From contig NMRB01000047.1 of assembly GCA_002633025.1 (NCBI GenBank), forward strand, positions 631,654 to 695,653: a DNA stretch of 64,000 bases, in the 5' to 3' direction. The notes under the pieces were generated by a model that saw nothing but the letters and a program-made list of their open reading frames with translations, was not told the DNA's origin and searched no databases. The stretch comes from Notospermus geniculatus. Its lineage: Eukaryota; Nemertea; Pilidiophora; Heteronemertea; Lineidae. Positions 13,539 through 25,672 of this stretch are shown here, one piece after another. Each line of letters begins with the position of its first letter. Positions within the stretch are counted from its first letter, which is position 1. A program made the translations under genes and the position numbers.

Positions 13539-15385
13539 CCGAACAACACGACATTGTATTCTTTTCATAGAGAAATTGACATGGGACCGTAACCTGAATG
13601 GATTTCAATAGACTTCTACGGCAGCGACACCTGATCCATGGTGGCCAAAAATTCCCTATTCGTTCGCATACAACGACATTTTTGTGTCAGGGAATGCACA
13701 CTCCCGCGGGAACAAGATAGAACTTTTCGGATATTTGCATTAAACGTGTCTCTTACCCTCCAGGGTTACGATCTTCAACATTTTGCCGCAGCGGCATCGA
13801 AGGTCGTTAAAAACGCCAACGCCTGGCTTAGCATCTGTTGAATGACTTTACTGACGGAAATCGACACGTTCTCTTTTTGTACAAATGACGTGTCCTTCGG
13901 CACAAGACGATGCCTCTGTGTCAAGATGAATGGTTATTGCATTCAAATTGATATTCAAAGTAGGTTGGATAGGCAAGTAACTATAGCAACTGTCCACAAA
14001 TTAGAAGGGTTGTAGATTACTCGACTCTGTCGAAGGTAATCACGATTACCCTGTGGTCTAGATATTGAAAAATGTTGATATTATAACTGGTAGGCAATAG
14101 GATGACTTAATAATTGCAATCGTTACATCGTGAAATTATTCCGCTTGTTATTTGTAACCTCATCATGACATTTAGTGCCATCCGACTTTCTATGCACCAG
14201 AGGCTACATTTCATCAAATCAGCGTCGAAAGTGGTTTCGCATAATCAAACTTCAGACCCAATAAAATGAAAATTACACGGATGAAAATCTGTGCCATTGA
14301 ACAGTTCAAAGTCCCTAACGGAGTGGATGGACTGATTCATCACAAATTCCATTCACAGACCAAGAGAAGAGGGCGTCTCCACATAACTTGATAAGTAACA
14401 AAGTATTCAATTCATAGCATTGAAATGTCCCGACCTTCGGCGTCAGTTCAAAGGAAGAAATCTGAAAGACCTAGAAATTCAATTACTATTGAGTAAAATT
14501 GCATTTCCGAGTGGAACCCAATATTCTAACAGCCGAAGTACCTCGAATACAGGACGCGTATCAAATTGCTAATTACGCCTCTGTTACAGCTTCAAATAGC
14601 TCGATTTAGGCAGGAATTCGTCGCCATTTCGGCGGAAGTCTTCCCTTTGAGGTTATTTGACTCGCATTGGGTTTATCGGATCTGTTAATGGCAAAGTACA
14701 TTTGATGATTAAAACTCAATGATACCACTGGATTGGTCTTAGTATACATTTCCGAGATGAAGGTTGCTCAGAGTGAATCGTGCGTTTTCTGGAAGATCTC
14801 AGATTTCAAAGAGCCGTTTGCTGCCACCAATATCTTCAGAATGCAATCATGACACGTCACATTGGTCTCCTTTGGTTTTGGAAGCAACGTCAACCAATCC
14901 CCAAAATCTTCAACAGAAGAGAATTTCTTCAGACCCTGCAAGAGCCTGGACTTCGGCTGCTTGATAAAGACGTCGAAGAAGGAAATTTGAGCACTCGAAT
15001 GCCTAAGGAAAGGTTAAAGTTAAACTCCTTTGACGACGATAACAAGTTAGGTTTCAACGTTTTAAGGCACCGCTGAACGCGTGCTTAGAATTGGGGAAGC
15101 TGTGTGTGTAAATGGTCATTTCCCAACAAAATCTGACCGACTGTGAGTAATTGGTCTATATCGTACGAAACCAGTGACCTTTTGCAATATCCAGATCTTG
15201 ACGCGAGTCTACCATTTTCCGGAGCTGATTCCCAGTACGAAAATGTAATATTGGTGATTGGGTTGTCCACAGTGGAATGGGCCCCTGGAGGGTGACGCTC
15301 GTGGTCTATTTTCTAACTACAGATGCGGATCTTGGGTGTCTATAGCCAAAAATACAGTTATGACCATCATTTCTGATGGAACCCA
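13539..15385. other. Anonymous sequence, no gene recognised
   Basis: Short overlapping frames at 14764-15076 show no splice context or family motif. Confidence 0.4.
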
Positions 15386-15494
15386 GGACCCATATTCATA
15401 AACATACTTAAGTCAAAGTGTGATACTTCTCTTTTTTGTTTAACAAAGGATACGTGTCACGCTTAGACTTAAGTAGTTTTATGAATACGGGCCC
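15386..15494. mobile_element. Foldback MITE-like element, 109 bp
   Basis: The ends GGACCCATATTCATAAAC and (inverted) GGGCCCGTATTCATAAAAC pair, as do ACTTAAGTC/GACTTAAGT and GTGTGA/TCACGC internally. This is the uninterrupted relative of 13306-13538. Confidence 0.8.
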
Positions 15495-15495
15495 T

Positions 15496-15604
15496 GCGGC
15501 CGTATACATGAAACATCTTAAAGTGTAAAATTTCCCCTATCTTTTGTTTGGAACAATAGTTTAAGGGAAATTTTCCACGTAAGACGTTTTATGCATACGG
15601 CCCC
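15496..15604. mobile_element. Adjacent foldback MITE-like element, about 109 bp
   Basis: The ends GCGGCCGTATACATGAAAC and (inverted) GGGGCCGTATGCATAAAAC pair, with an inner AAAATTTCCC/GGGAAATTTT stem. It is directly next to the 15386 element, so the two form a back-to-back pair. Confidence 0.75.
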
Positions 15605-15658
15605 AGGTTTGGATGGACCGCGGAGCAAAGCAACACTATATTGACGCCTAATACCCTT

Positions 15659-15730
15659 GAAAACCAATTCATACTTTCACGCCGACCAATTCATACATTC
15701 ACGCAGACCAATTCATACTTTCATGCCGAC
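15659..15730. repeat. Three-copy tandem repeat, about 24 bp
   Basis: ACCAATTCATACTTTCACGC and close variants occur three times in succession. The last unit runs into the left arm of the 15708-16060 foldback. Confidence 0.85.
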
Positions 15731-16060
15731 GAATGTGCGGAACGGAAATGCTTTTTGGTTGAAACCAGCGAGGTGACAAATAAAGTCTGGCAACATCTAA
15801 CTTCGACCCAATGGAATGCGGAAGCCATGTAATGTGGCAAAGCTTTGCGGTTTTTAATCATGCTTGTCGATGATTTGTGGTCGTTCCCCTATTGTTCGCG
15901 CTGTCCACTGGTTATTCAATAGCCGCGTGCGATTAAAGGTCCGTGGAAAATCCAACTATCAATTTCCTAACTTCCGCATTCCATTGGGTCAAAGTTAGAT
16001 GTTGCCAGACTTTAACAAAGGATTTTCCGTAGAAAGGTAGGCAAGGAAGTATGAATTGGC
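15708..16060. mobile_element. Foldback element, about 353 bp
   Basis: The inner arms 15781-15823 and 15971-16013 are inverted with one mismatch over 43 bp (AAAGTCTGGCAACATCTAAC and its inverse). The outer arms are looser (CCAATTCATACTT with AAGTATGAATTGG). No target duplication was identified. Confidence 0.75.
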
Positions 16061-19000
16061 CTTTAGGCACGTTCCACAACAGCGCTTTCCAGCTGTTACC
16101 AAACGGTTTCCAGTGGCTGTGGTAAGAGTCAGAAGACGCTGTTGTGGGTTTTGGACTTTTGGACGGAGTCCCCACCTCCCACTTTCCCTCCACAGCTGTG
16201 GCAGAGCTCAACTTAATTACCTAATTCCGTCTCGTTTACTTCTGACAGCTTTGGTTGATGTTTCGCGCATCAGTGGAGCTCGTGTGCAGACGTCTGTTTC
16301 GGGGCTTGACATATGTCATTATGTCTTAGAAGGAGACCGTGATGAATCTATCTCCTAGGAGTTCTTACCCTTACTGTAAGAACCGATTTGTGCAGTCAGA
16401 TTTTTGTGATTTCGTCGATGTTCGAGTATGCCAAATTAACAAGAACAACCAATGGAAATGGGCCTTTTCAATGGGTAATGCTTGATTGAAAATTCGGAAA
16501 GTGGGTGAGCATATGGCGTGCAGCTGACAGTCAGAAACTTCTCGACTGAAACAACGCGATACGTCAGCTGAATTACAAAAATACACCATGGGAATTCACG
16601 TACCACCACCGACACATTTCGTGCATAAGGTAGCTGAGCCTACCAGTAAAAAGTCTGATGAACTGTGATGTAATGACGTCAATGAGGAAGCTGAAATATG
16701 TTTATTCAATGACGAAGACCATTCAGCTGACTGTACTGCCGACACTATTAGGGAACCTTTCCATTTATAATCAGAGACCAGCATAAGAAATAGGCAATCC
16801 ATGTGCGGGAAGATCTGAAAAGCTGTCAAACGTGGAACTTCCAAACTTCTAGTAATCGAGAACTAGCCAAACTCCCCAAAAAAGATTTCAAAGAATTATG
16901 TCTTCACAAACAGCGAATAATCTCAGCCGCAATCCCAAGGGCACGTTTCCCATTCTAGACACGCCGTTTTTATAGCTCTAGATAGCCCAAAACACACTCT
17001 GTTTGTTGGATCAAACGAGTTTTCGGCAAATAAAGACTGTAGTCGATACGTCTCAGTCGTGAGTATTAAAGATATTCATGTGACAAGTAAGGCTCGGTGA
17101 ATGTCTATTTGCCTTTTTTTGCAAATTGCTCCTACTGACGGCAATAAAAGGTGTTAAAGGGGAAGGGCAGAATGCTGATTCTTCTTTGCCAACTTATTGG
17201 TACATGTAGCTTGATGTCATGGGACAAGTACGTGGGAATAATTCCACTTTTAGTGTTTTGTTTGCCTTGTTCTCTGCATTGACACAGCGCTTTTTATATC
17301 CAATTAACAAAATTACACTAACTCATGCGACATCGTGCACACTCAAGAGATCGAGAGAGAAATAAACGCGGATAGGGGTGCACAAAGGCCAAACCAGGTT
17401 CCATTCAGTTTCAGGTGCAAAATAATGTATCATAAGAAGAGACAGCTCAAGGGGTCAAATATCAAAAATATCGCATTATTCCGAAGCAACATACTCAAAT
17501 ACCCTAAAGAGAAAACTGCCCTGAACATCAAGTAACATCCTAACCGTGTCTCCTGCACACGAGCTATTACCCGCTTAGTCTTTTCAAAAACAAGCGATTG
17601 GATTTTCACTTAAGTGTATTATATCCGAGGCACCGAGCTAAAACCAGCTGTACGATTATGATCTTCCTTTGAGCCTAGTGCCATGACAAGTACATCCACA
17701 ATATCTAAGGCAACCACTTGATCCCAATCTCAACTGTTTGTTGTATGAGAAAAGCTTCCCTTGAAAGCAATTACCGATGACAGCAGCACTGCTTCAACAA
17801 GGTTGAATTTGGAAGCAATTTCCCTCGATATTTCTAATTAATTTCGGCTACCGTCAGGCATTTTATCACGGGATGGTTGTGATTTGAATTCCTTTGTAAA
17901 GGAAAGCACACATTGGGCAACAGCTACGTATCGACCGAAAAATCAAAGTAGGCCCTACCTTTTCAATGTCACCGAGGTCGATGGAGGCCAGCCTGAAGAT
18001 TTACATTTGTTGGCTCAAGGGACAATCTTAACGTTTGAATCCGTTACGAACGGCGAGCCTCGGCCATCAAATAAAGAAGTTGATTACTCTGCAGATATCA
18101 GTCGTGTGTCTAACGACTTTCTTTTCCTTTTGGCACGATACAGAAAGACAACACCATCATCACAATAAGCCTGGTGCTGTAAGTATCTAGGGTTCACACA
18201 AGTAATCTAAGGTTAAACCGATAGGATATGATCTGCCTGTTTGATGCCCTTTGGCGGCGTACCAGAAACGAGCTGAGTTTGTATTCTTATCTTCGGTGTT
18301 GAAAGACCCCCAAGCTGGTATTTTGAATGATAATGAAAGGGGACATGACCGTTGAATGGCAAGATTCATTTCACAGCGTTGTCCTGCTTTTGGTGATGTC
18401 GGGAATAAGGTTTCGGCGTGCAGACGTGTTGTCCATTGAAAGCAACGAACCACTTTGATAATGAAGTCGTTGAATGTGTAAAGGGAGCAAGTAGTGGCCG
18501 CAAACAGAAGAATTAACAAGAGAAAGAGACAGGAGATCGACGAAAGATTGCGATCTGGCAGATCACGTTATGGGGCTTCCATTTCTTCTTGTTGAAAACT
18601 TTATAAGACTGGTAAAAACTATGCAGACCTATGATAAACACAGGGGTACCTGGGATCTGAAGGACGTGTTGTTGCTTCATTTTTTGCACAATAGGAAACC
18701 AACCATCCAGGTGACTTTGTCTGGACGTTCACCAGAGAAGAACATCATCAATGATTCGGGTTCTTTGGCACAAATCCTTGGGATTACTTCAGCAATATCG
18801 ATCACTCACTGGCAGAACGTAGCGCAAGCAAAGCATGCCGCGCAGCTACTCTGGTGTATCATAAGGAGGAGATAGTTAACATGTCAAATTTGACGGTTTG
18901 GACATATTGATAAATGAATTTTTAACATCTTCTCGTAAGAGTACAAGTTTTACTGATTCATCCTGACGTCGGCCACGGCCTGCTGAGATGGGAACGTGAA

Positions 19001-19138
19001 GTACACATTGATCTTTGGCACTCGATTGGTGAACACGCCGCTTGATTTGCACCTACGAGGGAGGGTTCTCTACTGTTGGAATTTGATGGAATTTTGCCTG
19101 GGGCCGGTGATGGCAGAGTAATAACTGGTTCGAAACTC
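16061..19138. other. Anonymous sequence, no gene recognised
   Basis: Open frames of 94-110 codons at 16056-16358, 17884-18168, 18187-18519 and 18570-18875 are unrelated to any family I know. They show no consistent splice signals. Confidence 0.4.
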
Positions 19139-19570
19139 CTCCTCGGCCAGAGGAAAAGGAGCAGCAAAACGACCATTTCAAATGGAAATATCAAATCAGT
19201 CGGGGGTTTCTGTTGGTCAGTCATGCTGGGCTATGGTTGATTATTTACTTTAACAGTGCATGTAAAAGAGATTGAGGGCCTAAAAATGAATGAATCACAA
19301 AGTACATGTTAGAGATCGGATCAAAATGGCTTCAAGGCCAACCACCGAAGTAGGCTATCTTTGGTTGTCATGGCGGTGCACCACAAGAAAGGACACAACA
19401 GTTCAGCAACCTCCGGAAAGACATAATTAATCCATCTAATTCAATATGTACATAACAACAATCAATCAATTAGATTCTCAGCAATCTATATGAGATTATC
19501 GATTCAGTTGGCCTGACCAGTCAGCAGGTTAGGAGAATCTTCGGCTCGGTAACATTGGCGTGACATCGGA

Positions 19571-19610
19571 TATCCAGTGCATGTGTACGTACATGTACAT
19601 GCACTGGATA
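19571..19610. repeat. 40-bp near-palindrome containing TACATGTA
   Basis: The arms TATCCAGTGCATGT and ACATGCACTGGATA pair exactly across a 12-nt middle. The counterpart at about 23523-23590 in copy 2 is longer and imperfect (AGGCTATC and GGATAGCCTATA). Confidence 0.8.
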
Positions 19611-20381
19611 GCCTATATCACATGTACATGTATATACGTGTATTTTTTCTACCTGTACATTTGATGACCACGAGTGGAGATTTTTATCGTTTGATCAAAC
19701 AGGCAACATCAGCAACTAGAAGTTGACTGTATAGGAATGACCACTCAGCAAATCAGTATCCTGAGCGCCGAGTCTTCGGCATGGCAAGTGCAGAGCGAGT
19801 CCGGGTTTTCCTGAATTCCGCGCAAAATGGCTGATGTTACAAGTGACATGGACGACAACGATGACTGCCGGCCATCGAGTTGGCGAACCTGGCAAAGAAG
19901 TGTTACACATACATTCGTCGGGAATGAAGTCGTGTTTATTGTTATGCATGCCCTGTAGAGCCAGAGTATCCATGAATAAAGATAATATGTGCCTTGTCGG
20001 TCCAGATATTTACCTGTGATTTCGACTTGTGAATTATTCATTCGCGTCGGGGGTGAGGCGTTTTTAGCATGCAAATAGTTACAATGGAGGAACAAACTGG
20101 GATAGGAGACAGAGGGTCGTGATAAAGACTAAACTGTATATGTTGAGTGGTTTCATGTAATTGAGAAGAGACCAAGCAGGTGAAATTGAAATTGAGAGGT
20201 CATTGTTGAACCTTTTCAAGGTGCCAGACGCTATATTCATTTTAATTGCGCTGTCACCGAGCGCGCTTCAGTCCCTTTGCTAGATGAGGATAAAGGCAAG
20301 AACTGGTGTTTATAGACTTTGATAGACAGCAATAAAGTGTGAGTAGCCGACTTTACATCTTACACCAACTCACTCCAGAAA

Positions 20382-20421
20382 CCCTTACCTTGGAGGAATT
20401 ATAATTCCTCCAAGCCCTTAC
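20382..20421. mobile_element. Perfect 26-bp palindrome flanked by 7-bp direct repeats, copy 1
   Basis: The palindrome (20389-20414) is CTTGGAGGAATTA followed by its exact inverse. CCCTTAC lies directly on each side (20382-20388 and 20415-20421). It looks like a minimal terminal-inverted-repeat insertion with a 7-bp target duplication. It lies 41 nt upstream of a candidate first exon. Confidence 0.65.
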
Positions 20422-20461
20422 GAACTCACGGACCAGCCAACCCAGAGTTCACTTTACAAAG

Positions 20462-20536
20462 ATGGCGACTCAACCGAGATTGGAACGCGTGGCCCTTCAA
20501 GACGAGTTCTTAACGCTTAATCGCAGTTTTCTCCAG
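20462..20536 (+). CDS. Candidate first coding exon, 25 codons (copy 1)
   Basis: ATG is in good context (CAAAGATGGCG). The frame reads MATQPRLERVALQDEFLTLN then RSFLQ and ends at the splice donor CTCCAG|GTGAGA, phase 0. No family is recognised and no downstream exon could be identified. The AAGATGGCG start resembles the YY1-type initiator found at many animal promoters. The paralogous site in copy 2 carries a 1-nt insertion that breaks the frame. Context is the only support: start, donor and open frame. A chance match is possible. Confidence 0.35.
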
Positions 20537-23271
20537 GTGAGAAACGGTGAAGACGGTGTATGAGGCTGTACCTTCTTTGTAAAGACGAAGGAACAGCGAA
20601 GAGTTCTGACAACAGCCACTCTTGCGAAACGCCTGGGGCTTCTCATTTGGTACAGTCAAATTCTCTAGGGACACACTACAGAACATCTCAACTTGAAAGT
20701 CACTCTCCGATGGGTAGGAACGAATGCTACACTGTCTCAGAGATGCGGTCCAATGTTACCAGTGTATTAAATCCAAAAATCTCAGCACATATCAACGTTG
20801 CCTATCTCCTTATGTTATTAAACGCGCTATGGTTTATAAGTCACGGCCGATTTGTGACTAATTGCGTCTCTGCACCCCGAGGACAGTGCATTTAATTGGA
20901 TATAGGTGGAGCGGCATGGAAGCTGGGAGGGTAACCCCAAGGAGAAGTTTTTATTAACTTGAAAGGGCAGCTAAACCAGGAGTCGTGCGTCAAACCTTGT
21001 GACGTTTCTTACAGATACGGATCAATTTGCAATTCATATTTGGTTTGAAAAGTCATGAATGGTCGTTTTGTCACCACGTGACCACGGCAGCAAAGGCGGA
21101 GTGTTACAACTGCGCACCTGAAAAAGGACGGTAAACCGCCGGAGACTGTTGCAAGGAATATTGCCTGAAATAGCCTAACCGCCTTCCATCAACTCGTTCA
21201 AGAGCCATTGCAGTGAAAAGAGATCGGCTTTCATTTTCAAAATAGCTCGGTTATCGTCAGAAATGGAATTCAAAGCATCATGTTGGCAGGTTCATGTACC
21301 TCTTCACCACAAAAAAAGTTGAAGCTCGTGCCAATTACGTAAAGCCAAAATTCAGGCAGTGAGAGACATCTGGTGGCAACACAGGAAGTGTATCCCTCAG
21401 TAAGCTCATCGTTCGCAGTTAAACCTTTATGGTTGATTCCTTTATGATGTTGATCAATGGTGAGGATCAATTTAAATGGTTACGGTGGAGGAGTTGCAGT
21501 AAATGTAAGAAGTCATATTATACGCCAACCTCATGGGATCACGCCAGTGGTTGCTTTGGGTTGATGGTCCTGCCTCGGGACTTCATAGCCAAAAACCTCG
21601 TGCTTTTTCGCTTCGAAACCCTCGACAAAGTGCTCCTTGAGGCCACGAAGTGAACTTACACGTAGCTGTCATTCCTGTAACCCACTTCAATTATGTCTTA
21701 CCTTAACAAAATTGTGGCTTTTTATCCAGCCTTTTGTCTGCCATCTAAAAAGATGGGTCAAGTTTGGCGCTGAAGTTAAGAAAGCTTGATCAGCGACAAG
21801 ATCTTGATCTAATTGCATTCAGAGAGTGAAGACATTTCCGAAATTCGAATACGGATGAAAAAATAATGACTGGGATTCCTATTCGAATCGAATTCTGAAG
21901 CCAGATCAAGTTTAGATCCGGTTGTAGTCCGACTCGCTTTCGTAGGCTAAATCATGACTGGTATGATTCGCAGCAGTGAAGACCATGAAGACATGTCTGT
22001 TAAAACTGCTTGCGCCTAGGCTTGCGGAGCACATCGCTTCGGAAAGCGGAACTGACGCTCCGCGGTTACATGGCGAAACCACACACAAGATATAGAATTT
22101 CGGCTGCAGGGAGATTATTAATGTGTACTTGATATAGAACATATTATGACCGAAGATGTATCATATTTCGCCAGCAGACTGATACCATGCAGTCCGGAGG
22201 GTACCATCCCATTTCATTAGTCTTTTAAGTATTTTGAGAACTTCGCCGCAGTTTTGTATCAATGTATCGTGTTAATTGATTGTCGATAAAGTTCCTTCAG
22301 TTTCAAAAAAGCCTTAAAGATATGGAAGCGATATTTCCACGGTCTGTTTGACTCATTGGCTACAGCCTTTGATGTTCTTAAATTTCTCATATTCCAATAA
22401 TTTATGGTTATATATAGTGTCGATCTTCATTGGTTTTGTAACGACATCTCTGTTGGTGTTGCTTTTACACCTGCGAGGCGGATATTGGTCGGTCTTAGAA
22501 TTGTACCATTGAGGAAGACACACAGAGATGAAAGAGTATTTTATGGCATAATGACCTGCAGGTACATTTGACCGCATGTCTGCTGTTTTTCTGTAACAGG
22601 GGTTTGTAACGAAGAGGACTTTAGGGAAGGAGGGCAAGCCCTGTCAAGCCATCCTGAGAATATCATGCAGGCGTTCTTACTGCTCGCTCCCTTCGTCACC
22701 CTTTGTGTGAGCGGATGAAGAGGAGCGAGGTAAAAACCCCTGCTGTGGGAGGAAGTGTCAAGCCGTCAAAGCGTTTTCTAAACTGAGCATTTGAATTGAA
22801 CATCGCTTCAGCGAGTGCCCTCCGATGAGACCAACACAAATAATGAGCACTCGTCCATTCATTACCCCATCGTTAATCCTCTCGAAGCCGCTGTCAGCAT
22901 TGCGGCAGCAAATCTCAGTCCGACAGCCAAGAGCCCTTGAGGAACAGACTCCTCGGCCAGAGGAAAAGGAGCAGCAAAACGACCATTTCAAATGGAAATA
23001 TCAAATCAGTCGGGGGTTTCTGTTGGTCAGTCATGCTGGGTATGGTTGATTAATTTAGGTTTAACTTTAATAGTGCATGTAAAAGAGATTGTGGGCCTAA
23101 AAATGAATCATAAAGTACATGTTAGAGATCGGATCAAAATGGCTTCAAGGCCAACCACCGAAGTAGGCTATCTTTGCTTGTCATGGCGGTGCACCACATG
23201 AAAGGACACAACAGTTCAGCAACCTCCGGAAAGACATAATTAATCCATCTAATTCAATATGTACATAACAA

Positions 23272-23407
23272 GATGGGGATTTGGCCTAGTGGTTTAAGGC
23301 GTGCTGCCCCTTAGTGCTGGCGATTGATGCCTTATGCGAGGGTTGGTGGGTTCGATTCTGGTAGGAAGCAATGTCTTTCACCTTAGAAACTCGATTTCTA
23401 TTTCATA
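23272..23407 (+). mobile_element. tRNA-Leu-like SINE, 136 bp, with 10-bp target-site duplication
   Basis: Box A is TGGCCTAGTGG (23282-23292) and box B is GGTTCGATTCT (23349-23359), the two internal pol III promoter elements. The start GGGGATTTGGCCTAGTGGTT resembles tRNA-Leu (GGCCNAGTGGTCTAAGGCG). TACATAACAA flanks both sides (23262-23271 and 23408-23417), and copy 1 has it once (about 19450-19459). A short unrelated tail follows the tRNA-like head. It has no coding capacity; it would be transcribed by pol III and moved by a LINE partner. Confidence 0.85.
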
Positions 23408-24369
23408 TACATAACAACAAACAATCAATTAGATTCTCAGCAATCTATATGAGATTATCGATTCAGTTGGCCTGACCAGTAAGCAGGTTAGGAGAATCTT
23501 CGGCTCGGTAACATTGGCGTGATATAGGCTATCAGTGCATGTGTACGTACATGCAGAGACGTACATTTACATGCATTGGATAGCCTATATCACAAGTACA
23601 TGTACATGCAAATGTATTTTTCCACCTGTGCATTTGATGACCACGAGTGGAGATTTTTATCGTTTGATCAAACAGGCAACACAGCAACTAGAAGTTGACT
23701 GTATAGGAATGACCACCTCGGCAAATCAGTATCCTGAGCGCCGAGTCTTCGGCATGGCAAGTGCAGAGCGAGTCCGGATTTTCCTGAATCCCGCGCAAAA
23801 TGGCTGATGTTACAAGTGACATAAACGACAACGATGACTGTCGGACATCGAGTTGGCGAACCTGGCAAAGAAGTGTTACACATACATTCGTCGGGAATGA
23901 AGTCGTGTTTATTGTTATGCATACCCTGTAGAGCCAGAGTACCCATGAATAAAGATAATATGTGCCTTGTCGGTCCAGATATTTACCTGTGATTTCGACT
24001 TGTGAATTATTCATTCGCGTCGGGGGTGAGGCGTTTTTAGCATGCAAATAGTTACAATGGAGGAACAAAACTGGGATAGGAGACAGAGGGTCGTGATAAA
24101 GACTAAACTGTATATGTTGAGTGGTTTCATGTAATTGAGAAGAGACCAAGCAGGTGAAATTGAAATTGAGAGGTCATTGTTGAACCTTTTCAAGGTGCCA
24201 GACGCTATATTCATTTTAATTGCGCTGTCACCGAAAGCGCTACAGTCCCTTTGCTAGATGAGGATGAAGGCAAGAACTGGTAGTTCATAGACTTTGAAAG
24301 ACAGCTAATAAAGTGTGAGTAGCAGTGTGAGTAGCAGACTTTACATCTTACACCAACTCACTCCAGAAA

Positions 24370-24409
24370 CCCTTACCTTGGAGGAATTATAATTCCTCCA
24401 AGCCCTTAC
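24370..24409. mobile_element. Perfect 26-bp palindrome flanked by 7-bp direct repeats, copy 2
   Basis: This is the duplicate of 20382-20421, identical in palindrome (24377-24402) and flanks (CCCTTAC twice). It was inserted before the tandem duplication or before the haplotypes separated. Confidence 0.65.
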
Positions 24410-24449
24410 GAACTCACGGACCAGCCAACCCAGAGTTCACTTTACAAAG

Positions 24450-24525
24450 ATGGCGACTCGACCGAGATTGGAACCCGTGGCCCTTCGAAGACGAGTTCTT
24501 AACGCTTAATCGCAGTATTCTCCAG
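24450..24525 (+). pseudogene. Candidate first exon, frameshifted counterpart (copy 2)
   Basis: It is the same ATGGCGACT start and TCCAG|GTGAGA donor as 20462-20536. Copy 2 reads CCTTCGAAGACG where copy 1 reads CCTTCAAGACG, one extra base. The frame therefore ends at TAA after 19 codons. If the exon is real, this copy is dead, or the base is a sequencing error. Confidence 0.3.
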
Positions 24526-25623
24526 GTGAGAAACGGCGAAGACGGCGTGTGAGGCTGTACTTTCTTTGTAAAGACGAAGGAACAGCGAAGAGTTCTGACA
24601 ACAGCCACTCTTGCGAAACGCCTGGGGCTTCTCATTTGGTACAGTCAAATTCTCTAGGGACACACTACAGAACATCTCAACTTGAAAGTCACTCTCCGAT
24701 GGGTAGGAACGAATGCTACACTGTCTCAGAGATGCGATCCAATGTTACCAGTGTATTAAATCCTAAAATCTCAGCACATATCAACGTTGCCTATCTCCTT
24801 ATGTTATTAAACGCGCTATGGTTTATAAGTCACGGCCGATTTGTGACTAATTGCGTCTCTGCACCCCGAGGACAGTGCATTTAATTGGATATAGGTGGAG
24901 CGGCATGGAAGCTGCGAGGGTAACCCCAAGGAGAAGTTTTTATTAACTTGAAAGGGCAGCTGAACCAGGAGTCGTGCGTTAAACCTTGTGACGTTTCTTA
25001 CAGATACGGATCAATTTGCGAATTCATATTTGGTTTGAAAAGTCCTGAATGGTCGTTTTGTCACCACGTAACCACGGCAGCAAAGGCGGAGTGTTACAAC
25101 TGCGCACCTGAAAAAGGACGGTAAACCGCCGGAGATCGTTGCAAGGAATATTGCCTGAAATAGCCTAACCGCCTTCCATCAACTCGTTCAAGAGCCATTG
25201 CAGTGAAAAGAGATCGGCTTTCATTTTCATTTAATTGAAATCCATTTACTTTCTGGTGTACAATTGCACGTTACGATCATCTGAAGCGGAATGTTTCAGT
25301 TTGGTTAAGGAAAAATGGTTATTATTGAAGCAATCATCTGCCTTGTCGTCCATTGGATGATTAATCAATTTTGCATTAGTTTTGAACTGTCACCTTACTT
25401 CGATTAGGAATCCCAGACGAGTTTCAAAACCATCTCCAATTTCTCATTTACTCTATTGCTGCTGTAAGCACATTGGAACTGGAAACTCTGTTTAAAAAGT
25501 TCGCTGTCGGGAGCAATCGTTACAGTTACTGAAGTGGGCCATACATCCGGTTCAAAGATGCGGTTCCCTTTCCTATTCTTAATCTACCATATCACATTTA
25601 CGCACAGGAGGTCACACACAAGC

Positions 25624-25672
25624 CGCCCCCCCCCAACACCACCACCACCACCATCACCACCACCACCATATC
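25624..25672. repeat. Poly-C followed by (CCA)n microsatellite
   Basis: A run of C is followed by about 13 CCA/CAC triplets with one CAT interruption. It lies inside the block unique to copy 2. Confidence 0.95.

Larger units (their letters stand above)
19139..22948. repeat. 3.8-kb tandem duplication, copy 1
   Basis: It begins CTCCTCGGCCAG and runs to GAGGAACAGA, directly joined to copy 2 without gap or n. It is about 98% identical to copy 2 by eye, apart from one non-homologous block (21240-21446) and the SINE site, which is empty here (19449-19459). Confidence 0.95.

Noticed and set aside
19829-19960. ATGGCTGATG start with about 43 codons (and its copy 2 relative)
   Set aside because: Differences between copies are mostly amino-acid changing and no splice donor closes the frame.
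20560-20895. 111-codon ATG frame kept in both tandem copies (also 24549-24884)
   Set aside because: The copies are too young for conservation to mean anything. It lies just after the donor of the candidate first exon, so it would be intronic, and it has no family match.
23282-23372. Functional tRNA-Leu gene
   Set aside because: Box A to box B distance is too long, no anticodon arm or acceptor stem can be paired, and the segment is bounded by a target-site duplication. It is a SINE.
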